Shown here: in pieces, positions 10,682-22,724 of the stretch
How positions within the stretch are numbered: position 1 is the stretch's first letter
How the letters are laid out: each line of letters starts with the position of its first letter
From: Ailanthus altissimus
Taxonomy: Eukaryota; Streptophyta; Magnoliopsida; Sapindales; Simaroubaceae
Direction of reading: 5' to 3'
Length of the DNA: 64,000 bases
NCBI GenBank assembly: GCA_946807835.1
Contig: OX327690.1
Coordinates: 8,404,501-8,468,500, forward strand
Made by a program: the position numbers and the translations under genes
Notes under the pieces: model-generated
Told to the model about the DNA's origin: nothing
The model's database searches: none
What the model saw: only the letters and a program-made list of their open reading frames with translations

Positions 10682-10691
10682 CCTGATACCA
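10682..10691 (-). other. tRNA-iMet primer-binding site of the permuted copia
   Basis: Read on the minus strand, TGGTATCAGGG begins 2 bp after an LTR end in CTAGCA. The first nine bases equal the initiator-Met primer site. This shows that the LTR at 10694-12537 functions as a 5' LTR for the internal sequence to its left. Confidence 0.7.
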
Positions 10692-10693
10692 TC

Positions 10694-12537
10694 TGCTAGT
10701 ACATTAAATAGTGCATGCATGTGATTGTGTACATTTTAAAAATTTTCAAATACATGTCCAACATACATTACGCAATGAAATAAAAAAAAATTATCAACAT
10801 ATACACACTACAACTAAATTAAAAATAGTACAAGAATCGAATACATACCTTTATAGATGATTTGGTAAAGATTGTTGAACTTTAAAGCTTGTTGAGCGCA
10901 CAATGAAGTCCTTTCTTAAACAAGTCTAGACTCCAATATTTTGTAGAATTAAAATAGCTAGAATGACAGCCTTAATATATATTTTGTGCAGAAATCAACA
11001 AAAAAAGTCAACACTTTAATTAATTGAAGCATTAAATGCTTAAAGTGGTGTTTTAGGACAAAAATGCAACTTTCTCAAAGTTGCATTTTCTCTCTTCTCT
11101 TTTGCATGAAATTTTCTTTCTCACATGAATTCTATCTCAAATGAAACTTATTTCATTTGTTTTAAATGGCTTAAGAAATTTAAGTAGTTACATATCTCCA
11201 TGTAGTTATGAGATGCCATGTAGGCTTATGCATGAGTGACAAATGTCACTTATCCATGCAAACACATTTACATGTCCATGCATGCTGCCATTTGTCACAC
11301 AAATAGCCATGCATAGATGACATGTGTGCATTTGCACTTTTCCATGCAATAGGGACCTGTTTGCAATATTTACAAATATTATTTTCCACTTTCTAAATAG
11401 ATCCTAAAACAATCCTGCTTTCTGAAACCTTTTGAGATCGATCCGTATAATCCATCTCACTACCCTCATACTCAATGAGTATAGTTCATATTGTAGGACT
11501 CTCTAGGTTCACACCTGTTTGTCTTACAGAACACTTTTGTAAGTCCATGAACGATGCTTCACACACATGTTACAGATATTACAGAACGACACGTTGAACC
11601 ATACAAGTTTAAGTCAACCATATTCGCATAATCTCTCCATCACCTATATCCTTAAAAGAGTAGAGATATAGATCATCACCGTCAAATCTTTATATGCTCG
11701 ACCGTTAACTTATCTTCAGATTTGTATTTTCATAAACAATATCCACAAACACCTTTATGATATTGTTTAACCCTATGGAAAACAATTTTTGGAGTTTTAT
11801 ACTTTTAGCCACAAGACTTTTTGAAATACAATCTCGAAGCATTAGGATATATAACTCACCCATATAAGCTGACAAATTCGATATCTACGAACATCGGACC
11901 ATATCCAGCAATACCCAGTAGTCAAATCATGAAAGGTCTTTGACATGCATAGAACCAAAGTATGGTGGATCACTCACAAACCCACCATAGTGTTCATGTC
12001 AAAGGATCACGAATACTACTCAACTCGAGAAGACCCTTCATTGACGATTTTATGGAATGTTTATTAGAAACTCTCATGAGTTTGTTCAGTATCCAGTCCT
12101 TACTAAATATCTATATGCCTATACAGACTTCTGTTAAGTCTATGTTTTGCTAAGACTAACTATCTGAATAATTCAGATACAAACATACACTAATTCAAAT
12201 GGAATACCGATCGACCCGTGTTAATAAACATGGATCAGGAATGATGTTTTCGAGAACATATTGCGCAATGATATTTCTTTGCACTATTTACAACTCTTTG
12301 TAATTGCATCATTAGTATATTATTCTCTGGTCTTTGTTCCTATTTCATACGAGGTTTTAACTCTTTAGAATTGCTAATTTTAGCATTAATCTAAACTCTT
12401 TTATATCAGATTTAAACTCCTTTAGATCTACAATTTCTGAAACAGTTACAAGCTTTTTACCATATAATTATATATTAACGATTATTATTGAAATTTATAT
12501 TGTATATCAGAATGGCACGTAAGCACCATCTCCAACA
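10694..12537 (-). repeat. Copia LTR shared by the two internal segments
   Basis: The minus-strand copy starts TGTTGGAGATGG at 12537 and ends CTAGCA at 10694. The half from about 11430 to 12537 is clearly related to 15090-16307, 16872-18021 and about 29470-30425, so four LTR copies of one or sibling families exist here. On its right side lies the RNase H end with a polypurine-like GTAAGAAT, so it also serves as the 3' LTR of the right-hand segment. Confidence 0.75.
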
Positions 12538-14105
12538 ATTCTTACTTGCTCTAGTGTCATTCACAATGTTATCTAATATCTATCGACTCTATGTGTTTCT
12601 TAAACACTTTAGAAGTTAAGGCATTAGTGCGCGAGGCTGTTAAATTATTTATTGAATTTATTTTGGACACTATTACATCTCCTCTAACCAAGATTTATTT
12701 AATTTCGTGGTATTTGATTTTCATATGTTTAGGTTTCTAATGAATAAGTTATTAGCTACTAACTCGAGCAATTATCCCATTATTATCACAATATAGTGGG
12801 ATATAATCCATGGAACTTGAAAATATTTCAAGTTTAATAACTATCTTTGGTATCCACTACTTCTTTTATAGCTTCTAAAGCTATAAGGTATTCTTCCTCT
12901 ATGGTACAATCAGTTTTGTATACTTAGTTAATACACTGTTAACTGACTATGGCACCATTTATGAGAACATATATCTGAATGTAGACTTTTCATCATTGGA
13001 TTAGGCTCTAAGTCTTAATTAATGTTTCATCTCATTTATAAGTTATATTCTTTATATATAAGAAACTTATCCTTTATGTCTCCAAGATATTTTAAGATAT
13101 GTTTCATGACCATCTAATAGTCATTACCTAAATTAGACTAATACTGGCTCGTAACTCTTATAACCATAATAATGTTAGGTTTCGTACATAACATGACATA
13201 CATCAAGCTACCTATAGCTGATGCTTGTACTATGTTAAATACTCTAACCCTTTCATCTTTCATCTAAGGAAATATTTTTCTAGAAAGATGAATGCTATGG
13301 TCAAAAGATATATTAACTGTCTCACAGTTGTTTAGGTTATACCTTTCAAGAACATTTTTTATGTACGAGGATTTGGAGAGTTCTATCAGCTTCTTAACAA
13401 AAAACTAGCTCTATCTTTATAAAACTCTATACCCAGAATATGAGAAGTTTTTACTTATAACTTTTGATTGACTATTACACATCAATGTCATTTCCGATAA
13501 TGGCTATGTCATCCATGTAAAGAATAAGAAATATAATTATGCTCCCCCTACCATTTCTTAACACACATGCTTCCTCTTCATTTTTGATAAAATCAGACTT
13601 TCTAATTACTTGATCAAAATGATGATTCCAGCTTCGTGAAGCTTACTCAAGTCCATAAATGGACTTCTTCATTTTTTTATACTAGATTTGAAATACTATT
13701 TAATATAAAATCTTCAGGTTGTTCTATTTATATCTCTTACTTGAGATATGTATTCCAGAACACCATCTTTACATTTATTCACCAAATTTCAAAATCAAAA
13801 TATGCTGCAATAAATAAAAAAATTTCAATCGACTTTAGCATGGTTACCAGTGAAAAGTTTCCTCATAAACGATCCGAGATCACTGAGTGTATCCTTTTTC
13901 ACCAGTCAAGGCCTTGAAGGTCTCCGCCTCTAATTGAGCCATACTTTTTGGCTTGTAAACTCATTTACAACCAATAGGAACTATTCATTTAGAAAACTCA
14001 ACTAAGTCTCGACTTGGTTGACATTCATTGAGTCAATTTTGAATTTTATGAGTTCATGCCATTTTCTGAATCAATGTCTAACATCGTCTCTCTATAAGTC
14101 ATAAG
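12538..14105 (-). pseudogene. Copia RNase H and RT, 3' portion
   Basis: The minus strand encodes an RNase H remnant with DCTIEEEYLIALEAIKEVV (about 12860-12920), and further right an RT motif SIYGLE-ASRSWNHHFDQV. The catalytic box reads LYMDDIAIIGN (about 13490-13530) where YVDD is usual. Many stops are present. The RT continues on the far side of the solo LTR at 16313. TATAAG-like target sequence at 14099-14105 marks the insertion point. Confidence 0.75.
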
Positions 14106-16307
14106 TGTTGGGTGTGTTGGGTTGGGCGAATCAACTTAGGGTGCTTGTATGTGGGTTGTGTTCATCATACAAATAATATACATATCTCATACATACATGT
14201 GCACAGCGGAATATTAAATATAATGAACACTGAAAATAACATTTGATTAAACTGAAAATTCGAAATTGAGAAATATCACCAATGAAGCCTTTGGATTAAT
14301 TTCTTTGAAGTCCACCATGAAATGAATCTTTGATCAATCCTAGCAATCAACTAGGGTGGGTTTGATTGTCTAGAATGGCAGCATCTTAATCCAGCATATG
14401 TGTTTAACTCTTAAACATTTTTCAAAGTTAAACTATTTAACTTAATTAAATTTGTTTTTCCTTTTATTCAACTCTTGAATAAATAAAACAAATCTTATTT
14501 TTAGTTATTACATTTAGTAACCATTTATCTTATTTGTTTTGTTGTTCTAACACTTAAAACACAAAACAAACAATTTCAATTTCTCAAATTGAATTGGCTC
14601 CCAAAATGCAAAACCTAAAATCTAAAACATTAATGATTTTCAATTTCATTTCACTTTATATACAAATGCATTAATTCCAAACTAATTTGAATTTCATTTG
14701 CATTTCATTTGGCTTAACCTAACCTTAGTTAACATTTAACCTTAGTTAAATTATTTTAACTTAACCTTTAAGTTAATAAATATTTAATTAATTTAACCAT
14801 AGTTAACTAACTTAACCATGGTTAGGTTAACCTTTACTTAACTATTAAGTAAAGTTAACTAACTTAACCTTATGGTTAACCTTTAACCTTAGTTAAGTTA
14901 AATCATTTATTTAACAATTAAACAAATAAATATTTATTTTAATTATTTAATAATTAAATAATCATAAAGTGAAATTACTATTATATCCTTACTCGGTTAC
15001 CAAGTTAACCTAAAGTAGGTCCCACCATTTAATCATATACTTTAGTTAACGTAACCTTAGTAATTGCTGAATTATACTGTATTGAATAATTCAATACGGT
15101 ACACTGCCCAAGTGCTCAAAGAGTACATTTCATATTGGGACTCTCTAGGTCTACACCCGATTTGTCAAATGGAACTATTCCATTAATCCGTAATCGATGC
15201 CCCACGCACACGTTACGAATATTACAAATCAGCGTGTCAGACTATACAAGTTGAGGTCATAACGTATACGTATAATTCTTCCATCATTTATACCTTGGAT
15301 GTGCGGGGATATAGATCAGCACCATCAAATCCCCATTTGCTCATCCAATAATCTTATCTCCAGATTCGTATCTCGATAAACAATATACGCAAACATTTTT
15401 GCTATATTGTTTTTGCGTATATTGTTTAACCCTGTGGGAAACTCTTTTCCCGGGTTTATGCTTGTGGCCACAAGACTTTATGAAATACAATCTCGGAGCA
15501 TCGGATATACAACTTACCTACGTAAGCTGATGGATCCCGTATCTACGCACACCGGACTCCATGAGCATCGGACCATACCCAGCGACACATAGCGGTCAGA
15601 CCATGAAAGGTCTCTGACATATGTGGAACCAAAGCATGATGGATCACTCACAAGACCACCGTGGCGCTCAGGTCAAAGGACCACGATTACTACTCAACTC
15701 GAGAGGACCTTCATTTGACGGTTTCATAGGATATCTATTGGGGTCCTCATGAGTTTGTTCAGTATCCAGTCCTGACTGGATACTCGCATGCCTATACAAG
15801 CTCTAAACTCATGGTCAGCTAAGAACAACCATCTGAACTAGTCAGATATAGATATACACTAATCTATATATTATGAATTCACCGACAGACCCGCATTGGT
15901 GATCATAGATCAAGAACATTATATTTGAGACATACTTACATAATGATTTTCTTAACACCTATTGCAACTCTTTGCAACTATATCATTATAAGTATACTCT
16001 CAGGTCTTTGTCTCATTATAGACAAAGTTCTAACTCTTTATACCTCGCTGATTCTTATAAACTGATAACTATTAACAGTGCTAACTATTAGCATTTATAA
16101 CTCTCAGCTTTGATAACTATTAGTTCTGATCTAAACTCCTTTAGATCAGATCTGAACTCTTTCAGATCAAACAATGTCTGTAATGTTACAAGCATTCTAC
16201 CATATTAATATGATATTAACAATCTTTATTCGAAATGTTTATTGTATAAATATTAACAATTAATATTCATACAATATTGGAATGGCACGTGAGTACCAGC
16301 TCCAACA
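14106..16307 (-). mobile_element. Solo LTR of a copia family, inserted in the RT
   Basis: The 2202-bp block begins TGTTGGG and ends CTCCAACA and is flanked by perfect ATAAG duplications (14101-14105 and 16308-16312). No internal coding sequence is present, so it is a solo LTR left by LTR-LTR recombination. Its right half is related to the LTR at 10694-12537, while its left half differs, so it belongs to a sibling subfamily. The flanks join in copia RT/integrase sequence. Confidence 0.9.
14713..14905. repeat. Array of TTAACCWTRGTTAA near-palindromes in the solo LTR
   Basis: Within about 190 bp the motif TTAACCTTAGTTAA or variants (TTAACCATAGTTAA, TTAACCATGGTTAG, TTAACCTTATGGTTAA) occurs at least six times, with extra half-sites TTAACC and AGTTAA. 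A weaker pair lies near 15003-15060. Each unit can pair with itself or a neighbour. Confidence 0.85.
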
Positions 16308-16312
16308 ATAAG

Positions 16313-16870
16313 ATCATTTTCTTCAACTAAGAAAATCGCAAGGGTATCTTCAAGTATCTTATATACTTTACAGATAACCATGATATCCTTTTTGACTTAC
16401 GTGGATGATTTGTTAAAAGGTATCTTACTCAATTGTGTGTGAAATTCCATCATCGATTTTATAATTCATGGATTGACTTCACTAAGTTCAATCCTTTTAT
16501 AATTTATACGACACATGAGAAACTATTTTTTCTAGGAAAGTGATATTACAAGAAATGAACATTCCATTCTTTTTAGATCATAGAACTAATATCCCTTAAA
16601 GTGTTTGAGATATTCAATGAATCGATACTTATACCTTTTGGTACAAATTTATTCTGTTGGGTAATACTTACATAAATAGGACAACTCAAAGTCTTAACAT
16701 ACTTAAGACTTGATTTTCTGCTAATCTGTATCTCATACAGAGTAGTAGGAATAGTTTTTTATGGAACTCTGTTCAACAAGTGAGCAGAAGTTTCTAGAGC
16801 ATAACCTTATAGATATTTTTGAAGATCGATAATGCTCATTGATCAAAACATATCTAATAAAGTCTGATTC
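16313..16870 (-). pseudogene. Copia RT start and integrase C-terminus (copy 2)
   Basis: This continues the broken RT from the left of the solo LTR. Minus-strand fragments include IELSEVNP, a motif seen between integrase and RT in copia polyproteins, and an integrase end (16663-16870) matching 7703-7925. At about 16871 the integrase stops abruptly and LTR sequence follows, so the gag, protease, primer site and first part of the LTR have been deleted. Confidence 0.65.
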
Positions 16871-16871
16871 T

Positions 16872-18021
16872 TCATATCTGCAGAATAGATCCTAAAAAGT
16901 ATCTTACTTTTTGAAACCTTCCTAAATTGATCCGTACAATCCATCCCACTACCTTCGTGCGCAATGAGTACACTTCATATTGTGAAACTCTCTAGGTTTA
17001 CACCCATTTGTCTTATAGAACACTTCCACAAGTCTGTGAATGATACCCCACATACATGTTACGGATATTATAGAATGGTACGTTGAATCATACAAGTTGA
17101 GGTCAACCACATTTGTATAATTCCTTTGTTACCTATATCCTTGGAAGAGTAGAGATATAGATAATCACCATCAAATCTTTATATGCTTGACCATTAACTT
17201 ATCTCTAGATTTATATTTTCATAAATAATATCCGCAAATGCCTTTATCAAATTGTTTAACCTTATAGAAAACTTTTTTTAAGGTTTTATACTTTTGGCCA
17301 CAAGACTTTTTGAAATACAAACTCGGAGCATCAGGATATATAACTCACCTATATGAGCTAGCAAGTCCCATATTTATATATACCATACTTTATGAGCATC
17401 GGACCATACCTAGAGATATCTAGTGGTCAGACTATGAAAGGTCTCTAACATTCGTGGAACCAAAGTATGGTGGATCACTCATAACCCCACCGTAGCACTT
17501 AGGTCAAAGGATCGTGAATACTACTCAACTCAAAAAGACCCTTTATTGACAGCTTTATAGGATGTCTATTAGAGGTCCTCGTGAGTCTGTTCAATATCCA
17601 GTCCTTACTGAATACCTGTATACATATACGGACTTTCGCTAAGTCCATGGTCTGCTAAGACTAACCATGTGAATAATTTAGTTATAGATATACACTAATC
17701 CAGAAGGAATATCAATCGACCCGTATCGTTAACCCTGGATCAAGAATGATATTTTTGAGAATATATTGTACAATAACATTTCTTAGCATCATTTACAACT
17801 CTTTGCAACTACGTCATTACTATATTATTCTCGAATATTTGTCTCTATTTCAGACAAGATTCTAACTCTTTAGAATTGCTAACTTTAGCACAGATCTAAA
17901 CTTTTTTAGATCAATAATGTCTGAAAAAGTTATAAGTTTTTTACCATATAATTATGTATTAACGGTTATTATTGAAATGTTTACTATATATTGGAATGGC
18001 ACGTAAACACCATATCTAACA
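16872..18021 (-). repeat. Truncated copia LTR at the right edge of the complex
   Basis: It matches the second part of the LTR 10694-12537 (shared steps such as AATAGATCCTAAAA, GATCCGTA and the end AATGGCACGTAAACACC) and ends TCTAACA at 18021. It lacks the first roughly 700 bp of the LTR and is fused directly to integrase sequence. Confidence 0.75.
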
Positions 18022-19024
18022 AGTATAATATGTACAAATTTTCTTATACAATTTTGGTATGAAAGGGAAATTGAAAATTTTTTATTGTTCCTATGTTTTA
18101 AAGACGAGGGTGAAATTAATAAATTTATTAAATGACTAAAGATATTAATGTAGGAAGCCTTGCCTTTCGCCGATAGGTTATATTTAAAGTGTTTGTTGGA
18201 GGATTTAATTCTTTATATAATAAAGTAAGAGAATAGAAGATTTCTTTTAGATGAGGAGCTGAAGTCAGAGCTATTCAGCTATTCAATGGTGAGATACATA
18301 GTCCATTGTTAAAGAAGGCATAACCTTAGTGAGAAATAATTTTAATATGTAACTTTTATAATAAGTGACTGATTAAATTTGATTTGTTTAAGCTATTTGC
18401 ATATGTCACCCTAAGGCCAACATACAGAAAGATCGAATAGGAGTGGAATGCGAACAACGATATATGTAGATTGACATTAGCAATAGACAATGTGATTGGA
18501 ATTGAGAAGACAGATATGGATAGTTAGTAGTTGAGTCATATAAAAAGCATATTGGGGAATAGAAATCTAAAAGAAACGCAAGCACAAAGGTGCAATTCCG
18601 AGAAACAAGTTTATTTAAATTTGTTTAAAACTATACCTTGTGTGTTACAAAACAATATTTAAAAATGTTACAACTTTGTAAAAAAATTAATGTCACAATG
18701 TGCGACTTTGGCAAAAAATTAAGCAGTCAATAAAATAGTTGTACAGATAGTTAATTTTTGCTTCTTTCCTTATAAAGTAATGTAACAGGTGTGAATGCCA
18801 ATATTTGTAATGTGATAAATTATAAATGCCTGACTTTATTGAAATGGTTGCGATATTAGTTGAAATGCTTTTGTTGGTTAAAGATGCATTGAAGGATGCA
18901 ATACAGGCATTCCATGGTCAGTTGGAGATTAGTTCAGCATAACTTTAGATTGATGTGGAGGAGTATATATCAAGGAAGCATGAGATTATAATATGTGAGA
19001 TAAGAAAGTTAGCTGAAGAAGAAT
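18022..19024 (+). pseudogene. Unidentified broken reading frame interrupted by a solo LTR
   Basis: I recognise no family. In 18838-19029 one plus-strand frame carries VEMLLLVKDALKDAIQAFHG and, after two stops, VEEYISRKHEIIICEIRKLA and EEEC. With the Tat-type solo LTR removed this frame reads on through the GTGAT site for about 20 more codons (GESSIELHHNMESTLF) before a stop near 20531. The charged helical look could suit a transposon protein, but nothing more can be said. 18022-18837 shows no clear frame. Confidence 0.3.
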
Positions 19025-19029
19025 GTGAT

Positions 19030-20477
19030 TGATGGACATATTTTATACTTATTATTTGGGCTTTCATAGACTTAGCATTCGTTCATTTTAAGTGTGAATT
19101 TTAGGATTTTTATGTGTTTAATTTTTATTTTGTAGGTTTGAAGTTAAAGAAATCAGTAGAGATAAAAATCCAAGGAAAATAAGCATAACATTCAAATTTG
19201 AGTAGAAACTCAAGACTACAATGCTAAGAATCAATGTTGCAGCACTAGAATAGTACCTTCTACAACTTGCTATAGTATCTAGAATAGTGTTGACAGTACT
19301 GCAGCATTGAAAATTAATGCTATAGTCCTAGGTGTGGTAGAAAGTAAGTGTTGTAGTGCTCAAGGTCAACGCTAGAGTGGTAATGCGGTTATCGGGCCAA
19401 TGTCGCAATACTGGAAAGCCAGAGCAGCAACCTGGAAACTAGAAAGAGAAACCTTAGTCTAACTTAAGTGCAGAGTATTGCTTTAATTTGAAGATGAAAG
19501 CCTATAAATAGAAGATCAAAAGCCTATTTTAAGAGACAAAAAAAAAAAAAATCAGAGAGAGTAATAGATAGAACAACTTTTTGGGAGTAGAAAGCAAGCT
19601 TTTAGAGAATCAAAAAGAGAAAATCAAAAGAAGAAGAGATTAAAGGCTGAAGAATTTAGAGTATCACAACTTTGCTTCTTTTCTCTTTATCTTTTTTAGT
19701 TTATATTATCTCATTGATATTGAACTTATTGAACTATAAACCTCTTTGTTTCATTATGAGCTAATTTACTTTACCTAGGATTACAATTTTAACTCAATAT
19801 GTAGTTTGAATTATTAATATCCCTTAGTTTATTAAATCAATATTGATTTGTTTAGTTTATTCTGTGCTCAATGAATTCTAATTATTTGATCACTAATTAG
19901 ATTGATTAGAAAAATCTTAATGAACTTGAAAAAGGGATCTTCGTGTTTGGCATTGAATAGGTTGATATATGATTATTGCGTAAAAGCTTTGAATGTGAGA
20001 AAGGAATATGCTTATATGGTATATATGACCGTTTAGAGAACATGTTCTTAATGAATCCTACTTTAATCTAATTATCATAGGAATATAGATAATTGATTAG
20101 TCAATGTATTTTCCATTGACCATCAAAATAAACTTCTAAAGATATTAGGATTCTTAATTAATAATTCATATTGATAGATTAAATTAAGGGGAATAAATAA
20201 TATTTAAGTAAAATATTGAGGGATAATTATAATCCTAGGCTTTTTGATTTTGGTGAATTTATTGTTGTTTTTCTTACTCTATTCTACTTTTGTTTTCTTT
20301 TATTATTTACTTTAGATTTTATTTACTTGAGTTATTAATTGTTTGAATAAGAATAAAAAGACACAATTTTAGTACTTAACAAATTTAATAATAATTCTTT
20401 ATAGGAATGATACTTTATTCATCATAATATTACTTGTTTGTGATAATGTACACTTTTGTTTCCAAATAGTACAAACA
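19030..20477 (+). mobile_element. Solo LTR of a Tat/Athila-type Ty3/gypsy element
   Basis: The 1448-bp block starts TGATGGACATATTTTATACT, ends TACAAACA and is flanked by perfect GTGAT duplications (19025-19029 and 20478-20482). Its 3' third holds GTTTGAATAAGAATAA, then TTTTAGTACTTAACAAATTT and GGAATGATACTT, features known to me from LTR ends of plant Tat/Ogre/Athila elements. The same blocks recur at 41438-42590 (minus) and 42635-43969 (plus). GCAGCAYTAG/TRCWGCATT-like short repeats occupy 19220-19410. Confidence 0.85.
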
Positions 20478-20482
20478 GTGAT

Positions 20483-20830
20483 GGAGAGTCATCGATAGAG
20501 TTACACCATAATATGGAATCAACTTTATTTTAGAAGGAAATTTGTAGAAAGAGGGTAAGGCATGATAATAGTATGCATCAATGAATGAGGGAATGTAGTT
20601 TGAAAATTATAAACTTGTTTAATATGACACATAATGATTCCATCTGTGTTACTGAAAATGTTGGTGTGTGGGGTGGGGGGAGATAGGGGCTGATTGGTTG
20701 GTAAAAAAATTCACGGTACAATAGGTGAGTGAAACATATATTGTTAGGCATTTGTGAGAATGTTTTTTTATGATGAATATACTTCAAAGATTTGTTAGTG
20801 GAATTTTATGGTATTGCATTTATGGAATGT
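20483..20830. other. No gene seen between the solo LTR and the hAT-like element
   Basis: The first 50 bp continue the unidentified frame interrupted by the LTR. The rest is AT-rich with a GGGGTGGGGGG tract near 20672-20684 and no supported feature. Confidence 0.4.
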
Positions 20831-20838
20831 GTAATGGA

Positions 20839-22716
20839 TAAGGGTTGGTAAAAAAAAATCAGGCATTAAAAAGAACGACTCAAACTAAACCAAACTGGCC
20901 AATTTGATTTTATTTCTACAATTTAAAAAATTTGTTCAGTTTTAGATAATTAAAAAAACAAAAAAAAAACAAGTTGGTTCCAATTTGATTTTATTTCTAC
21001 AATTTAAAAAATTTGTTCAGTTTTAGATAATTAAAAAAACAAAAAAAAAACAAGTTGGTTTTCGTATGGTTTTAATGAAAACTAAATACGAACTGGAAAA
21101 CCAGTTAATTAAAAAGATAAAAAATTTGCCACATGACAACATTTTTTTGGGTGGAAAATTTTTTTATAATAAAGTCGTTCGCACCAAATTATTAGTATAT
21201 AAATTGAAAAAAAACATCGTAACCCTAATAATCTCATTTAGATGTCGCCTCTTCTCAACTCATTTCTCTTGTCTCTCCCTGACCCAGCAATAGGCAGCAC
21301 CGCTGCAACAAGCCTCACCAGCCAACCATCACATGCAGCAACAAGGCTCTTGTCTCTCATCCAACTATCATCGACTGGCCATCCCAGGATTCACGTCAGT
21401 GGTAATTGGCTTGCAATGTATTTCTCTATTAAAGTAGTGGTCCCAAGTTTGATTCTCCCATTCCTCAAATCAATAAAATAAGCATATATTTTATTGGTTT
21501 CTTGGCATATTAGTTGAGTTATTGTTGGGTCAGTTATAAGCTCATCATAAAATTTGTATTTTTACTAATTGTTTACGAAATAATCATATAATCATTTTAA
21601 TGGGTAAGTTGGGAAGATATTGGTGTTTTATTACTATAAGCATACTTGTTGATCGTATAATCATCTGTATGTTTACTGAATTGTTTTATCACTATAATGG
21701 TGCAAAATATTAGTAAAAACACTTGTTCTTGATTATGATTATAACTTGTGGTAAATTTTTGTCTATCCATATGTTATATTATTGTTCTATTATGTTATAA
21801 GAAATGTTATATTATAAGAAAAATTATGAATTATATATTGCATTGATAGTGTTGTGGTTAGATTTGGTTGATTTAGAATGATTGTAGTTCTTAAATTCAA
21901 AGAGAAGGGTATAGTTTTTAAATTTATTATGTTTCTTATATCTAATTCATAATTTATAGTTCATTAATATAAGTTTTTTTCTTATAATTGTAAACTTGTT
22001 GGCTTTTTGGATTGGAGTTGAAATTAATGATTATGGAGTTGGCCATTTTGAATTTTAGATTTTAGAAGTTAAAATTTAGCTATATAGTGTATTTTTATCT
22101 TATATTGAAGCATTGAACAATAATGGACACTTAAATGTTGATGGTCAATTTTATTTTCATGAATAATTTTATTTTTGATGGATATTTTAATTTTCATGAA
22201 TAATTAAATGTTGATGGACAAATTTATTTTGCCGGTATTTTAATTTTCATAGATAATTGATTTTGATGGACAATGTTATTTTCATGGATAATTTGATTTT
22301 GATGAATTTTTTTATTTTCATGGATAATTTAACGTTGAATATTTTTAAAATATAAATATGCAAATAAATTTTTAGGAATTATGATATTATTAATAATTTA
22401 AATGTTTAAATTTAGCTTAAATTAAGTAAATAGTAATTATGTCAATATAAAATAGGCCCAAAAAATTAGGCTAAAATGACCAATATAGTTTCTGGATAAA
22501 GAAACAAAAAGCCAATTTTTAAAAAGAAAAAAATGCAAAAAAGCCCACATTTTAACAAGCCCAGTTAGACTAGAATTAGAAAAAATTGAATTGAACTGAA
22601 CCAAAAACAATCAGTTCAGCTCTTTCCTCAAGATTTGGTTCATTCGATTTTCCTTAATGGAAAAATCGAATAACTATGATTCAGTTCGATCTGGTTTTGA
22701 ACCGTGCCTAGGCTTA
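20839..22716. mobile_element. Non-autonomous hAT-like DNA transposon
   Basis: The 1878-bp block is flanked by the 8-bp direct repeat GTAATGGA (20831-20838 and 22717-22724); the match extends to a ninth base. Its ends, TAAGGGTTGG and CCTAGGCTTA, form a weak inverted repeat (7 of 10) that begins with TA and resembles hAT TIRs. Subterminal regions carry AACCAAACTGG and GAACTGAACCAAAAACAATC/GGTTTTGAACCG motifs in opposite sense. Inside there is no transposase, only a region with AAACCCTAATAATCTC and a short open frame (21242-21481) that resembles a leader. A 9-bp duplication reading would instead suggest a MULE. Confidence 0.7.
20899..21060. repeat. Perfect 81-bp tandem duplication within the hAT-like element
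   Basis: 20899-20979 and 20980-21060 are identical as far as I can read, starting CCAATTTGATTTTATTTC and ending AAACAAGTTGGTT. Identity contrasts with the degenerate surroundings and points to a recent slippage event, or an assembly artefact. Confidence 0.9.
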
Positions 22717-22724
22717 GTAATGGA

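Larger units (their letters stand above)
7703..18021 (-). mobile_element. Circularly permuted or tandem Ty1/copia complex
   Basis: Along the minus strand (right to left) the parts run: partial LTR (18021-16872), integrase to RT to RNase H (16870-12538, with a solo LTR inserted), full LTR (12537-10694), primer site, leader, degraded gag/protease, then integrase again (to 7703). The integrase segment 7703-7925 is present a second time at 16663-16870 in the same orientation. This fits a permuted copy or the remains of a tandem array sharing one LTR, truncated on both sides. No target duplication could be assigned. Confidence 0.65.
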
